NCBI GenBank assembly: GCA_947492585.1
Contig: CANLND010000018.1
Location: 1-64,000 of the forward strand
DNA: 64,000 bases
Direction of reading: 5' to 3'
From: an uncultured Paracoccaceae bacterium
GTDB lineage: Bacteria; Pseudomonadota; Alphaproteobacteria; Rhodobacterales; Rhodobacteraceae
In this document: in pieces, positions 8,093 through 16,772 of the stretch
Numbering within the stretch: position 1 is the first letter of the stretch
Layout: each line of letters opens with the position of its first letter
Position numbers and translations under genes: made by a program
Notes under the pieces: model-generated
Told to the model about the DNA's origin: nothing
Databases searched by the model: none
The model's input: only the letters and a program-made list of their open reading frames with translations

Positions 8093-9493
8093 CTATCGGA
8101 AAACACCGGTGAGGGCAGCGCCGGGGGCAATTGTACCGGGACTGCGGGTCGGGGCCGCTGGCGCAGAGGGCTGGGCCTGTCGGGTGGGCCGCGCACGTGT
8201 TGTTGTCGTTGACGTTGGACGCGATGTGCGGCCCGCGCGTGGGGCAGCCGCTACAGGTGCGGCGCAGGTGACGTCATCTTGACTGATCACCCGGCGGAAC
8301 AGCTCAATTGTTGGGTCAACGGATTGACCCCTGTCCCCGGTTTCATCGAAATAACGCGCCATGGCACCACGAGAGCCGCGCCCCCAGTCACCATCAATCC
8401 GTGAGGTATAACACCCCATACGCGCGAGTTCGGTCTGCAACGCGCTGGCCAGAACTTCGCCCGGCGGATCAAATGCCCCCCCCGCCACCAGCGACGCAAA
8501 CAGCTCCGGATCATCGCGGCGTAGGCGTTGACGTGCGGCCACAGTATCATAACCGATCTCATTGCCCGACGGGTCCAATACAGTCTGTGCCGGCGCAAAG
8601 CTGGCCTCGGTCACACCGTCAATCAAACCGACAATAATTGATGGTTTTGGCAGGCCAGCGGCCCGCCTGCGGGCGCGAATTTGCTGACTGGGCGGCGCTG
8701 TAAACACCACGACGGTTTCCTGCGCTTGCTGGGGTTGAAAGGCCGACGTCACGCGGGCGGCTTCAGATGTGGCCGACACAGCTGATATGGACGCCGTCGA
8801 CACAGCGCTGGACACCGGTGCGATCACAGCCGTCGAGGCGGTCAACGACGGCTGTACCGCCGACCCGCCGGTTGCGCGTTCTTCTGGTCTTTCGCGCACA
8901 AAACTGCGCAAATTCGCAATGTCGCCCGCCCGGACATACGCCGCCAAATCTGGCGCACCCTGCCCGGCCCGCGCCGCATGTTTCAGCACATCGCTCATCC
9001 GCAGGTCATCGGCAGGGCAAACACCTTGCGGCGTAGCGCTTTGGGCGACGACCAATGCGCCCGCAACCGGGGCGGAGACCTGCGGCAGCGGTGTCGCCTG
9101 TCCATCGCTGCGGGCGCAGTCCTCGAACAAAAGCACAAGCGTCTTGTCTGATCCGTCAAAAAAACGTGCAACATACGCCTCAAGATCAAAGGCCCGACCA
9201 TCCAACAAAACCTGCCCACCCGCGGTAGGGGCGGCAAAATACAGCACCCCTTGCTGCTGATCTGCCAGTGCATTCAGGCTCTGGGTTACGGCGTCATAGC
9301 TGGCGTTCCGATGCAAGACTGGCGCGGCTCCGGTCCAGGCTTTGACCGCCTGCGCCGCATAATATGCGTCGGCGAACCCGTTGCCATTGCCCGCGCCTGT
9401 ATCCCCAACAACGACCGCCTGTGACGACGCCTGAGCTGCGGGCGCAATCAGCGCCGCAACAACAACCAAAAACCAAGTGAGATGAGCACGCAT
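8093..9493 (-). CDS. Exported caspase-like protein with C-terminal peptidoglycan-binding-like domain
   Basis: I chose ATG 9493 (466 residues) over a TTG three codons upstream because it gives a normal signal peptide: MRAH, a hydrophobic core, then an AQAS cut. The region after the signal peptide resembles a caspase (C14) fold: a helix and the NASYDAVTQSL segment, then a strand at GVLYFAA where active members have a YYAGHG-like His motif, then LLFEDCARS where they have LLDACR. The Cys is present but the His position appears lost, so it may be inactive. The middle is low-complexity Ser/Thr/Ala. Near the C-terminus, LARMGCYTSRIDGDWGRGS matches the peptidoglycan-binding repeat common in alphaproteobacterial caspase-like proteins, followed by a Pro/Thr-rich tail ending GVFR. 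A periplasmic location is likely. The peptidoglycan-binding part is moderately sure; the caspase part is tentative. Confidence 0.7.
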   Translation of the reverse strand: MRAHLTWFLVVVAALIAPAAQASSQAVVVGDTGAGNGNGFADAYYAAQAVKAWTGAAPVLHRNASYDAVTQSLNALADQQQGVLYFAAPTAGGQVLLDGRAFDLEAYVARFFDGSDKTLVLLFEDCARSDGQATPLPQVSAPVAGALVVAQSATPQGVCPADDLRMSDVLKHAARAGQGAPDLAAYVRAGDIANLRSFVRERPEERATGGSAVQPSLTASTAVIAPVSSAVSTASISAVSATSEAARVTSAFQPQQAQETVVVFTAPPSQQIRARRRAAGLPKPSIIVGLIDGVTEASFAPAQTVLDPSGNEIGYDTVAARQRLRRDDPELFASLVAGGAFDPPGEVLASALQTELARMGCYTSRIDGDWGRGSRGAMARYFDETGDRGQSVDPTIELFRRVISQDDVTCAAPVAAAPRAGRTSRPTSTTTTRARPTRQAQPSAPAAPTRSPGTIAPGAALTGVFR

Positions 9494-9585
9494 GAGCAAC
9501 AATGTAATTCAACCTATATCACGGTAGATATAGACGCACTTCTCCCACAAGGGGAGCAATAATTGCGGAAATTTCCCGCCCACCT

Positions 9586-9990
9586 TCAACCGCCCAACCC
9601 GGGGTCACGTAAAAAGAAGGTCCAGCTGTCTGCGTTTTTTGTATCCACCTCAAAGAACCGCGCCTCGATGAAACCACGCGCCAGGCAGTCACTTTCACCC
9701 CGGATGCGAAATCGATTCGCCCCCACGCACATCGGCGTTGCCCCCTCTAACAACACCCGCCCAAAGACATCCTGCGCAAAAATATAATAGTATCTGCTGC
9801 GCAGCACCCGCTTATCGACACGCGCACATTGATTTGGCCCAACCACCCACCACCCCGACGTTTCAAGGCTGTCGTCCCGATAGCTTCCGACCGCCAAATT
9901 AGCGACATCAAGTGTTTGATTGCAAAAAGTAAATTCCGCAAATACGGGGTGTGCCCAAAGCATCGAAAGACAAAGAAAGACTGGCTTCAT
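9586..9990 (-). CDS. DUF1036 family exported protein
   Basis: A 134-residue protein with a signal peptide (residues 1-18, ending VFA) and the hallmarks of DUF1036: FCNQT at the mature N-terminus, GWW and a PNQCARV motif, RYYYIFAQD, and paired cysteines near MCVG and SDCLARG, closing with DSWTFFL. The function of the family is not established; members are small exported proteins of alphaproteobacteria. It is divergent from the plus-strand gene at 10147. The family call is firm because the conserved motifs appear in order. Confidence 0.85.
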   Translation of the reverse strand: MKPVFLCLSMLWAHPVFAEFTFCNQTLDVANLAVGSYRDDSLETSGWWVVGPNQCARVDKRVLRSRYYYIFAQDVFGRVLLEGATPMCVGANRFRIRGESDCLARGFIEARFFEVDTKNADSWTFFLRDPGLGG

Positions 9991-10146
9991 TTTGCGGTGA
10001 TTTCACGTTTTAATTTAAGAATTTCAAAATGATAGACGCATCATATACGCAGAACAGTGGGGTTCGCGCCACATCTAACACACCCGACCGACATTGGTCG
10101 CGCTTTTGTCTGTTTCAACAAGCAAAAAAGCTCTTAGACTAGACCG

Positions 10147-10743
10147 ATGTATAAATATCTTGCAGTCTCTTGTGGCCTTTTGTGTGCCTCCGTTGCATCC
10201 GGCTTTGCGCTGGTTTCAGCGCATGACCTGTTTTCAAGCCCCGTGGTTCTGGTGCCCCCCAGTGTCGCAGTTATGACGCCGACGCCGCAACGTATTGACC
10301 AAAGCCCGCAGTCGTTTCAGCCTGTTCGACCCTATCCCGCGCACGATTTCGCGCCGCACCCAAAAATCGTTCCTCCTGCGCGCCTCACTGCGGTCCCCCG
10401 CGAACACGACATAGCCGCGCTCCCGGTGCGCCAGCCGCAAAAATCGCGCACCGTGCTAACGGCCTCGGCCGCGCCTCAGTATAGCCTACGCCCCCAGATG
10501 CGACCCAAAGTCACGGTGCACCTCGCCCGTCCTATCCGTCCGCAGACTGCCCCCCCTAAACTCCGCACGCCACAAGTGGTGCAACAACCACGTCAGGTTC
10601 AAACCACAAAACCACATACCCGCACCGTGCGTCGCTATGCGCTGATGGATGCATTGCCGTGGTGGGTCCCGATATCCGGAAAAGCCCAGACCGTGGCAAA
10701 AGGGACAGCTGAGCCTGACTATTATATCGGGGTCTTTCGATAA
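10147..10743 (+). CDS. Proline-rich exported protein of unknown function
   Basis: A 198-residue protein I do not recognise. An N-terminal hydrophobic segment (residues 4-24, MYKYLAV onward) looks like a signal peptide or anchor. The rest is a Pro/Gln/Arg-rich, low-complexity linker with no catalytic motif, ending DYYIGVFR. The last four residues, GVFR, are the same as those of the caspase-like protein encoded at 8093-9493. There is no strong Shine-Dalgarno sequence before the ATG. It precedes the ExbB/ExbD operon on the same strand and may act with it as a periplasmic spacer protein, but this is inference from position only. Confidence 0.6.
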   Translation: MYKYLAVSCGLLCASVASGFALVSAHDLFSSPVVLVPPSVAVMTPTPQRIDQSPQSFQPVRPYPAHDFAPHPKIVPPARLTAVPREHDIAALPVRQPQKSRTVLTASAAPQYSLRPQMRPKVTVHLARPIRPQTAPPKLRTPQVVQQPRQVQTTKPHTRTVRRYALMDALPWWVPISGKAQTVAKGTAEPDYYIGVFR

Positions 10744-10864
10744 GAACCGCCCCCTCTTGTAAAAACCTGAAATTGAAATTCCATTCATTAATTCACGGTT
10801 GACTTGTGGTGGGATTTCACACCCATATGGGCACAGATTTCAGCCGTTACCCGACGAGGGACAA

Positions 10865-11311
10865 ATGCCATTTGATTTTGTCACAAAAACAATTGCGCGT
10901 TGCGCGCTTCTTGCTGCATGCCTGACGCCACACATCGCCACTGCTCAGGACCAAAGCGATCAATTCCTTCTTGATCTTAACGTCGCAAACGAAACAGAAG
11001 CGGGCGATTGTCGACTGACCTATGTCGCGTCGAACCAATCACAAACCGCACTGGAGCGCGCAGCCTATCAGGTTGCAGTCTTTGACGGCGAGGGCATTGT
11101 GAACCGGTTGCTGGTTCTTGAATTTGGAGCCCTGATTGCAGGCAAAACCAAAGTGTTGCAATTTGATCTGGCCGGTTCAGCGTGTGGGTCTATTTCTCGC
11201 ATTGTCGTCAATAACGTGGTGGCCTGTACCGACGCAACCGGACAAGAACAGGCCATGTGCATGTCAGGCCTGACCGCCAGCTCGCGCACCCCCATTCAAT
11301 TTGGTCTCTGA
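10865..11311 (+). CDS. Small exported protein, first gene of the ExbBD-like operon
   Basis: A 148-residue protein starting at ATG 10865, preceded by GAGGGA at a normal distance; the frame extends upstream but has no ribosome site there. The signal peptide (to about residue 28, ending ATAQ) is followed by a domain with four cysteines (GDCRL, SACGS, VVACT, AMCMS) and beta-strand-like alternation (LTYVASNQSQ, YQVAVFD). This pattern suggests a small disulfide-bonded beta-sandwich in the periplasm. I do not recognise a named family with certainty. Only 60 bp separate it from the proton-channel gene, so it is probably part of that operon. Confidence 0.75.
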   Translation: MPFDFVTKTIARCALLAACLTPHIATAQDQSDQFLLDLNVANETEAGDCRLTYVASNQSQTALERAAYQVAVFDGEGIVNRLLVLEFGALIAGKTKVLQFDLAGSACGSISRIVVNNVVACTDATGQEQAMCMSGLTASSRTPIQFGL

Positions 11312-11371
11312 TCCCAGACCCCCAATTTAGAACGCATGTCTGCCTCGCAGACCCGTTAGAGAACCTGCATT

Positions 11372-12019
11372 ATGTCCAATCTCTTTGGCACAAGCCTTGA
11401 TCCCTTTACGTTGACGGTCTTTGCCGCACTATTTGTAATGTCGTTCATGGTGGTCACTGTCTCCTTTTTTAAACTGTTCCAATTTTCCCGTCTTGGCGTT
11501 GGACGCCGGAGCGGCGCAGAACAGATTTTGAACACCTGGCTGGCCGGTCAAGTCGAAAGCGCAACGCAATCTGCCTCAGCGCGCAACTCAGTCTTATCGC
11601 GCATCCTGCACGCGGTGTTCACAGGCATGCAGGCCCGTCCCGGTGAAACAGCCTATGCCGAAGAGCTGGGGCGTCAGACTGCCATTTCAGAACTGGCGAC
11701 CCTGACGGACCGGCTGCGCATGCTAGATCTGGTGGTACAAGCAGCACCTATGCTGGGACTGCTGGGAACGGTGATCGGGATGATCGACGCCTTTTCCGTC
11801 TTGTCCCTGTCCCAAGGGGCCGCTGATCCCAGCGCGCTCGCTGGGGGGATCTGGGTCGCCTTGACCACAACCGCGGTCGGTCTGGCCGTTGCCCTTGTGG
11901 CCTATTTCATTGCCAGTTGGTTTGAAGCGCGCATTGAACGCGAACGGAACCTGATTGAGGTGCTGATTTCTGCTGCCATTCATGGGCGGGTGGATCAGGG
12001 GAAGACCGTCAAAGGGTAA
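11372..12019 (+). CDS. MotA/TolQ/ExbB proton channel family protein
   Basis: A 215-residue inner-membrane protein. It has an N-terminal transmembrane helix (about residues 15-35), a cytoplasmic loop, and two further helices around APMLGLLGTVIGMIDAF (residues 126-143) and WVALTTTAVGLAVAL (about 165-185). These contain the GLLGTV and TT-x-x-G-L motifs of the ExbB/TolQ family, which forms the proton-conducting pentamer energising TonB- or Tol-like systems. It is followed by two ExbD-like genes and a TonB/TolA-like gene, each close or overlapping. It is not the usual tol-pal locus: no Pal, TolB or YbgC gene is present. Confidence 0.92.
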   Translation: MSNLFGTSLDPFTLTVFAALFVMSFMVVTVSFFKLFQFSRLGVGRRSGAEQILNTWLAGQVESATQSASARNSVLSRILHAVFTGMQARPGETAYAEELGRQTAISELATLTDRLRMLDLVVQAAPMLGLLGTVIGMIDAFSVLSLSQGAADPSALAGGIWVALTTTAVGLAVALVAYFIASWFEARIERERNLIEVLISAAIHGRVDQGKTVKG

Positions 12020-12024
12020 CCCAA

Positions 12025-12483
12025 ATGGCCACCTATCGGATTCTCCCACCTGCGCCACCGCGCCGTCAACGCTTTGGGATGACGCCCTTAGCGGATGCCA
12101 TGTTCCAGCTGCTGATCTTTTTCATGCTGTCATCCAATTTGACGCCCTATTCACTGCTGTCGCTGCAACAGCGCGCGCCGGTGACGCAAGATCCGGCACA
12201 GATCGTGGGCGGCGAAGGCACCTCTGTGGCACATACGGCGCCAAGCAACAGCAATGGCGCCGCGGTCTGGACCGTCGAACCCGATGCCGTATTGGTCAGC
12301 GGGCAGCGATTTGAGTTTTCACAACTTGCCGCTCTCGCCGATACTTTGGGCGCCGAGGATGTCGCGGCCTCCGTTGTTTTGGTAGTACGCGCTTCGGCCA
12401 GAGTACAGGATGTGGCCACCGTTCTGGAACGATTGCGCGCTGCCAATGTCTGGTCCACTCAGATCAGCGCGGAGGGGTTGTAA
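12025..12483 (+). CDS. ExbD/TolR family protein (first of two)
   Basis: A 152-residue single-pass membrane protein starting 5 bp after the proton-channel gene. A short basic cytoplasmic N-terminus is followed by a transmembrane helix at about residues 23-45 (MTPLADAMFQLLIFFML), where the acidic residue of LAD is the one used for proton coupling in ExbD/TolR. The periplasmic part (about residues 60-152) has the strand/helix pattern of TolR. It ends in TAATG overlap with the next gene. Two consecutive ExbD-type subunits allow a heteromeric stator. Confidence 0.88.
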   Translation: MATYRILPPAPPRRQRFGMTPLADAMFQLLIFFMLSSNLTPYSLLSLQQRAPVTQDPAQIVGGEGTSVAHTAPSNSNGAAVWTVEPDAVLVSGQRFEFSQLAALADTLGAEDVAASVVLVVRASARVQDVATVLERLRAANVWSTQISAEGL

Positions 12484-12887
12484 TGTCTTCGCAAAAACGC
12501 CTGTTGCCACCACCTCCGCAAAAACCCCGGCCGGATATGTCATTGGCAATCGTCAATATCGTACTGCTGTTGCTGTTTTTCTTTCTGGCCACCGGCTCGC
12601 TGGTTTCAGCCCCCAGTTTTGACATTCAGCTGTCTGAAACCGGAGAGCTGCCAATTGACCAACTGCCCAAGCCAATTCTGGTGATCCAGCCCGACGGCAC
12701 CTACGATCTGAATGGCACCTCGTTGTCGCTGGATGAACTCGAACAAGATCTGCGGAACGACAGTGTGCTGCACGTACTGATCGATCGCAACGCACCGGCG
12801 CACGAGCTGCTGACTCTACTGGCGCGCCCTGTTTTTGAAACCCTCGATATTCGGCTTGTGACCTTGCACGCCTCAGGCGACGTATGA
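12483..12887 (+). CDS. ExbD/TolR family protein (second of two)
   Basis: A 134-residue protein whose ATG overlaps the stop of the previous gene by one base. After a Pro-rich cytoplasmic N-terminus, a transmembrane helix at about residues 19-42 contains DMSLAIVNIVLLLLFFF, with Asp at the start. The C-terminal periplasmic domain (PKPILVIQPDGTYDLNG onward) resembles the ExbD fold. It overlaps the following gene by ATGA, so the four genes are translationally linked. The sequence is clearly different from the first ExbD, so this is not a recent duplication. Confidence 0.88.
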   Translation: MSSQKRLLPPPPQKPRPDMSLAIVNIVLLLLFFFLATGSLVSAPSFDIQLSETGELPIDQLPKPILVIQPDGTYDLNGTSLSLDELEQDLRNDSVLHVLIDRNAPAHELLTLLARPVFETLDIRLVTLHASGDV

Positions 12888-14242
12888 GCGCGCTCCCCTA
12901 TGGCAGTGCCAGCCCAAAAGGATGGCTGGCCGCAGGCGGTGGATCAGTTCTGATCCACGGTGCAGTAGGTCTGGTGTTGCTCCTGGGCACGGCCCCCCTG
13001 TTGCGCCCAATCTCCACACCAGATCACGGCCGCAATTTCACCGTCACTTTGGACCGGCTGGACACCAACACGCTTGTGGGATTTTCGTTACAAAACGGAC
13101 AAGCAGGCGCTCCCGAAGCCACAGTAATTCAGGGTAACAGTTTAGTCCCAAACCCAACGATTGAAGCCGCCGCCCCCTTGGATCCCGTTGATGAGACCAA
13201 GCCCAGCGTGGCTCCGGCAGATCCACAGGAAAGCGAAGCGCAGGTCGTTGAAACAGTAACGGCAACACCCACAGACACCCTGCGCGCCGTCGTTGATCCG
13301 ACGGTCGACATCGCAACGACCGCCTCCTTGGACCCCGTGACACCTGTCGCGCCCCTCTCTCCGGTGGTCGAAGCCATCGCGTCACCATTGGCGCCCACCC
13401 TTTCGCCCGTGTTACCGGCCACCTCAGGCCCCATAACGCCAGAAACGGTTACCGTGCTTTCCTCTGCAAACACCACAACGCCGACGACGACACAGACGCT
13501 GGTCGTGCAACCCGTGGCACCGGTCGCCACCGCTGGGCTGGCGGCTGTGTCCAGCGCGCCTCCCGCTGCGGTGGCTGCCCCAACGCCCGCCCGTGTAGCG
13601 GCCCCTGCTCCAGTGCCCAACGAACAAGATCTCGCCATTGGAACCTTGCTCACCCGCCTTCGCGCCGCAGATGTTCCCGGCTGCTTTGTTTCATTGCCCC
13701 GGCGCGACGGCACCGACGGAGTTGGCCTAGAGCTGGCCGCCGCGCGCGAAGCCGACTTTGTCAGTTTTGCCAATTCAGTTCTGACCGCCAGCGATGCAAA
13801 CCTACGCCAGACCCGCACCCTACTGGATCCCCGTCAGTGCGCGGCATTGAACTATGTCCAGCGCAATCAGGACTACCCTGCCACCCGCCTGGCACTGCGT
13901 TTGGACGCCGCGAACATCGCCTCTGGTGAGCGGCTCACCGGCGTTTTACGTGGGACCGCAGGCAAATACGTCGCTCTTTTGTTGGTCGACAACAACGGCG
14001 TGGTGCAGGATTTGCAGCGTTTCATGGCCAGTTCAGGCAATCTGGTCCGATTTGATGTCCCGGTCACGCGTGACGGGCCACAGCGAGACACCGCCCAACT
14101 GTTGCTCGCCGTGGCGGCGCAAACCCCACTGACCCAGATCCTTGATCGCGACGGGCAATTGGCGGAAAACGTTTTTGCAGACCTGAGCGGCGCCGCTGCC
14201 GGTTCAGCGGCACTGGCCGTCACCACGTTTGAAGTGCGCTAG
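12884..14242 (+). CDS. TonB/TolA-like energy transducer with unusual C-terminal domain
   Basis: A 452-residue protein with a TonB/TolA-like layout: a short cytoplasmic N-terminus, one transmembrane helix at about residues 13-38 (GSVLIHGAVGLVLLLG), a long Pro/Ala/Thr/Val-rich periplasmic linker (about residues 60-245), then a globular C-terminal domain of about 200 residues. That domain is not the usual TonB fold. It has cysteines at PGCFVS and PRQCAAL and a second part (SGERLTGVLRGTAGKYVALLLVD) resembling DUF4384-type domains that accompany kinases and caspase-like proteins. It overlaps the preceding ExbD gene by ATGA and is the last gene of the operon. The transducer role is inferred from topology and context. 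Confidence 0.75.
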   Translation: MSALPYGSASPKGWLAAGGGSVLIHGAVGLVLLLGTAPLLRPISTPDHGRNFTVTLDRLDTNTLVGFSLQNGQAGAPEATVIQGNSLVPNPTIEAAAPLDPVDETKPSVAPADPQESEAQVVETVTATPTDTLRAVVDPTVDIATTASLDPVTPVAPLSPVVEAIASPLAPTLSPVLPATSGPITPETVTVLSSANTTTPTTTQTLVVQPVAPVATAGLAAVSSAPPAAVAAPTPARVAAPAPVPNEQDLAIGTLLTRLRAADVPGCFVSLPRRDGTDGVGLELAAAREADFVSFANSVLTASDANLRQTRTLLDPRQCAALNYVQRNQDYPATRLALRLDAANIASGERLTGVLRGTAGKYVALLLVDNNGVVQDLQRFMASSGNLVRFDVPVTRDGPQRDTAQLLLAVAAQTPLTQILDRDGQLAENVFADLSGAAAGSAALAVTTFEVR

Positions 14243-14411
14243 CATCTCTGATGACGCGGGCATGGACCCACAACATTTAGATTGGAACGGCATCAGTATA
14301 ATTCGCCTTCGAAACAGCCGCAGATAGACCGAACAACATTCGATATCCGGGGTCATTTGACCACCCCACAGTATACCCTGCCCACAACGCGCCAATAGCA
14401 AGTGAGTGTAT

Positions 14412-15041
14412 ATGACCTGGGTTCTTTGGGCCTCTTTTGCCACCGTTTCAGCCATTAACATCATCACCCCCGGCCCCGCCAACCTGAACACGTGTCACCG
14501 CGCTGTTCAGTTGGGGGTGCGCCGGATTTTCCCAACGATCATGGGGAACTCCCTTGGACTTGCGGTGGGCGGCGGGGCGTGTGGGCTTGGCCTTGCGTCA
14601 TTTGCAGCAAGCCAAGGTCCGCTTTGGACGCTGTTTCAAGCCCTAGGAACGGGGTATTTGGTCTGGCTTGGCGCCAAGTTGGTTTGGGCCAGTGCGCCGC
14701 CTCCTATCATCAACGACTGTTCCGCCCCCCGCGCAAAGCACTTGTTCCTGGAAGCGTTTTCGCTTGCCGTTACCAACCCCAAAGCGCTGCTGTTTTATCT
14801 GGCGGTGTTGCCCCAAGCGGTCGAAAGAGAGGTCCCGATTGCGCCGCAAATCGCGATTTTGGTCCTGACCTATTGTGTGTTCTCGATCCTCTCGCTCAGC
14901 GCCTACGCAAGTGTGGCACATCTGGCCCGGGCACATCTGCTGACGTCGATCCGGTTTCAGGTCTTTCGCAGGATCTGCGGCGCGCTCTTGCTGATCTTTG
15001 CCGCCCGCCTGTTGCGGGATCTAATACACACGCTCCTGTAG
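14412..15041 (+). CDS. LysE/RhtB family amino-acid exporter
   Basis: A 209-residue inner-membrane protein with about six hydrophobic segments. The family signature is present: ITPGPANLN in the first helix, the GNSLGLAVGGG loop, and NPKALLFYLAVLPQ in the middle. LysE/RhtB proteins export amino acids or related metabolites; the substrate cannot be told here. I used ATG 14412 rather than the GTG two codons upstream. It lies tail-to-tail with the ABC permease gene at 15049 with a 7-bp gap. Confidence in the family is high. Confidence 0.9.
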   Translation: MTWVLWASFATVSAINIITPGPANLNTCHRAVQLGVRRIFPTIMGNSLGLAVGGGACGLGLASFAASQGPLWTLFQALGTGYLVWLGAKLVWASAPPPIINDCSAPRAKHLFLEAFSLAVTNPKALLFYLAVLPQAVEREVPIAPQIAILVLTYCVFSILSLSAYASVAHLARAHLLTSIRFQVFRRICGALLLIFAARLLRDLIHTLL

Positions 15042-15048
15042 CACGCTC

Positions 15049-15873
15049 TCAGCTGCCAAACCCTTTACCGAATGCTTCTTCGTTGATGAAGCGTTCCGTG
15101 ATCAGCAACAACACGATTCCGGGCAACGTCACCACCAGTGCGATCCCCGCCGCCGTGGCATCCAACGTACCGCCAGAGATTTTGGAAAACAGCAGCGTCG
15201 GCAGCGTAACGATCTGTCCCTGTCCCATGAAAAACGTCAGCAAAAAGATATTGCTCGAAACCAGAAAGGTGAACAGCGTCCCGGCAATCACCCCGGGCAT
15301 CAACATCGGCAAGGTGACCAAGCGCAAGACCTGCCCACGGCTGGCCCCCAATACCATCGCCTGTTCCTCAAACTCGCGTCCAAGCCCCTGATAGACTGCC
15401 GTAAGCATTCGGATCATATAGGGCAGAGTGGGGATCAAGTGGACGACAATCACACCAAGGTAACTGCCCGCCAGCCCCAGTTTGATAAAAATCATCAGCA
15501 GCGACATGCCAATCGCCGCCTCAGGCACAATCAACGGCATCGCCAAAAAGAATTCAAACGCGGCCTTGCCGCGAAAATTCTCGCGCGCGAGGACCCGTGC
15601 CGCCGGCAGGCAGATGACCAGCGCAATCAAGGTGACGCTCAGTCCGATAAAAACTGTGTTTAGCGTCGCCTCCCACACCCGACTGTAGGGCGAAATCACA
15701 TAATCCCACGCCAACGGAAGTCGAGAATTTTCGCGCTGCTCCACCCACCAGATTGACGGCAACAGGTCTGGCCAGGCCCAGCGAAACGCAAGACTTTGTA
15801 TGATCAATGGCACAAAGGGACCAAGGATCAGCATCCCCACCAACCACAGATACAATTTGCGACAGTGTAACAT
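15049..15873 (-). CDS. ABC transporter permease (second of two)
   Basis: A 274-residue inner-membrane protein of the binding-protein-dependent permease family with about six transmembrane segments. The cytoplasmic EAA loop is visible (EFEEQAMVLGASRGQVLRLV), which docks on the ATPase. ATG 15873 shares one base with the stop of the upstream permease gene (TGATG), so translation is coupled; a GTG one codon earlier is less likely. It is the last gene of the four-gene uptake operon (ATPase, binding protein, permease, permease). Confidence 0.93.
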   Translation of the reverse strand: MLHCRKLYLWLVGMLILGPFVPLIIQSLAFRWAWPDLLPSIWWVEQRENSRLPLAWDYVISPYSRVWEATLNTVFIGLSVTLIALVICLPAARVLARENFRGKAAFEFFLAMPLIVPEAAIGMSLLMIFIKLGLAGSYLGVIVVHLIPTLPYMIRMLTAVYQGLGREFEEQAMVLGASRGQVLRLVTLPMLMPGVIAGTLFTFLVSSNIFLLTFFMGQGQIVTLPTLLFSKISGGTLDATAAGIALVVTLPGIVLLLITERFINEEAFGKGFGS

Positions 15874-16757
15874 CACCCGCGCCCCATCCTGCGTTCATAC
15901 CGCCGATAGGCCACAAGATATCCAAACAGCACCACGCCGCTCATCACCGCGATGGACACCACAACAGCCATGCCGCGCAGCTGCAAACTGTAGTCTGCGT
16001 CGTTGAAATAGCGCCACGCCACCACCGGAAGCGTTTCGGGGTAGCCGCCGCCCAGAATAAACGGCGCCTCAAACGCCCCAATGTTAAACGCCAAAATGAT
16101 CAGCGAGGACGATACAATGGCCGGCAGGATCTGCGGCAAGATAACATAGCAAAAGATCTGCCGCCGCCGCGCGCCCAGAACCGCCGCCGCCTCGGCCGTT
16201 TCCCGACCCAGCCCCAGCAGCACCGCATACACCGTCAGAGTGACAAATGGGGTTTGTTTCCAGACGTAGACCGCGATGATCCCCCACCCTGCGTGCGTTT
16301 TCAGGATCTGAGGAAACTGACCGGGATCATTGATCAAACCAACAAACGCCAGCCCACGCGACACCATACCGCCATTGCCCAGCATAAGGACGGCCAGTGC
16401 TATGCCGACAGTATACGGGATCATCAACGGCAGCTTGTAAATGTATTTGTAGAGACCCTTTCCCGGAAAGGCCCGTTGCAGCGCCAGCGCCAATGCAACG
16501 CCAAACACCAATGACAGCGCGGTAGAAACAACGGCATAATAAAGCGTCAGCCCCAGAGACTGCCAGAACGCGGCATCAGACCAAAGGGCCGCAAAATGAC
16601 GCGTGTCAGGAAACGTATTCACCCCGAACCACGGCGCAAACCCAAGGGCCTGCGCCACGCCGAGACCCAGCGCACCACCAAACAGAACCACCAGCACCAG
16701 CAGAGCCGGTGCCAGTTGCGCCCAAACCCAAAAAGAGGAGCCCCGGTGATCGGTCAT
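15873..16757 (-). CDS. ABC transporter permease (first of two)
   Basis: A 294-residue permease with six or so transmembrane segments and the EAA loop at ETAEAAAVLGARRRQIFCY. It is the partner of the permease at 15049-15873 and lies 15 bp after the binding-protein gene. In the E. coli Ynj system, a related binding protein works with one fused double permease (YnjC); here the two halves are separate genes. Confidence 0.93.
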   Translation of the reverse strand: MTDHRGSSFWVWAQLAPALLVLVVLFGGALGLGVAQALGFAPWFGVNTFPDTRHFAALWSDAAFWQSLGLTLYYAVVSTALSLVFGVALALALQRAFPGKGLYKYIYKLPLMIPYTVGIALAVLMLGNGGMVSRGLAFVGLINDPGQFPQILKTHAGWGIIAVYVWKQTPFVTLTVYAVLLGLGRETAEAAAVLGARRRQIFCYVILPQILPAIVSSSLIILAFNIGAFEAPFILGGGYPETLPVVAWRYFNDADYSLQLRGMAVVVSIAVMSGVVLFGYLVAYRRYERRMGRG

Positions 16758-16772
16758 CGCGCGCCTGCCCGA

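Noticed and set aside
15807-16514. A 235-codon plus-strand frame
   Set aside because: It is antisense to the permease genes and has His/Arg/Gln-rich shadow composition.
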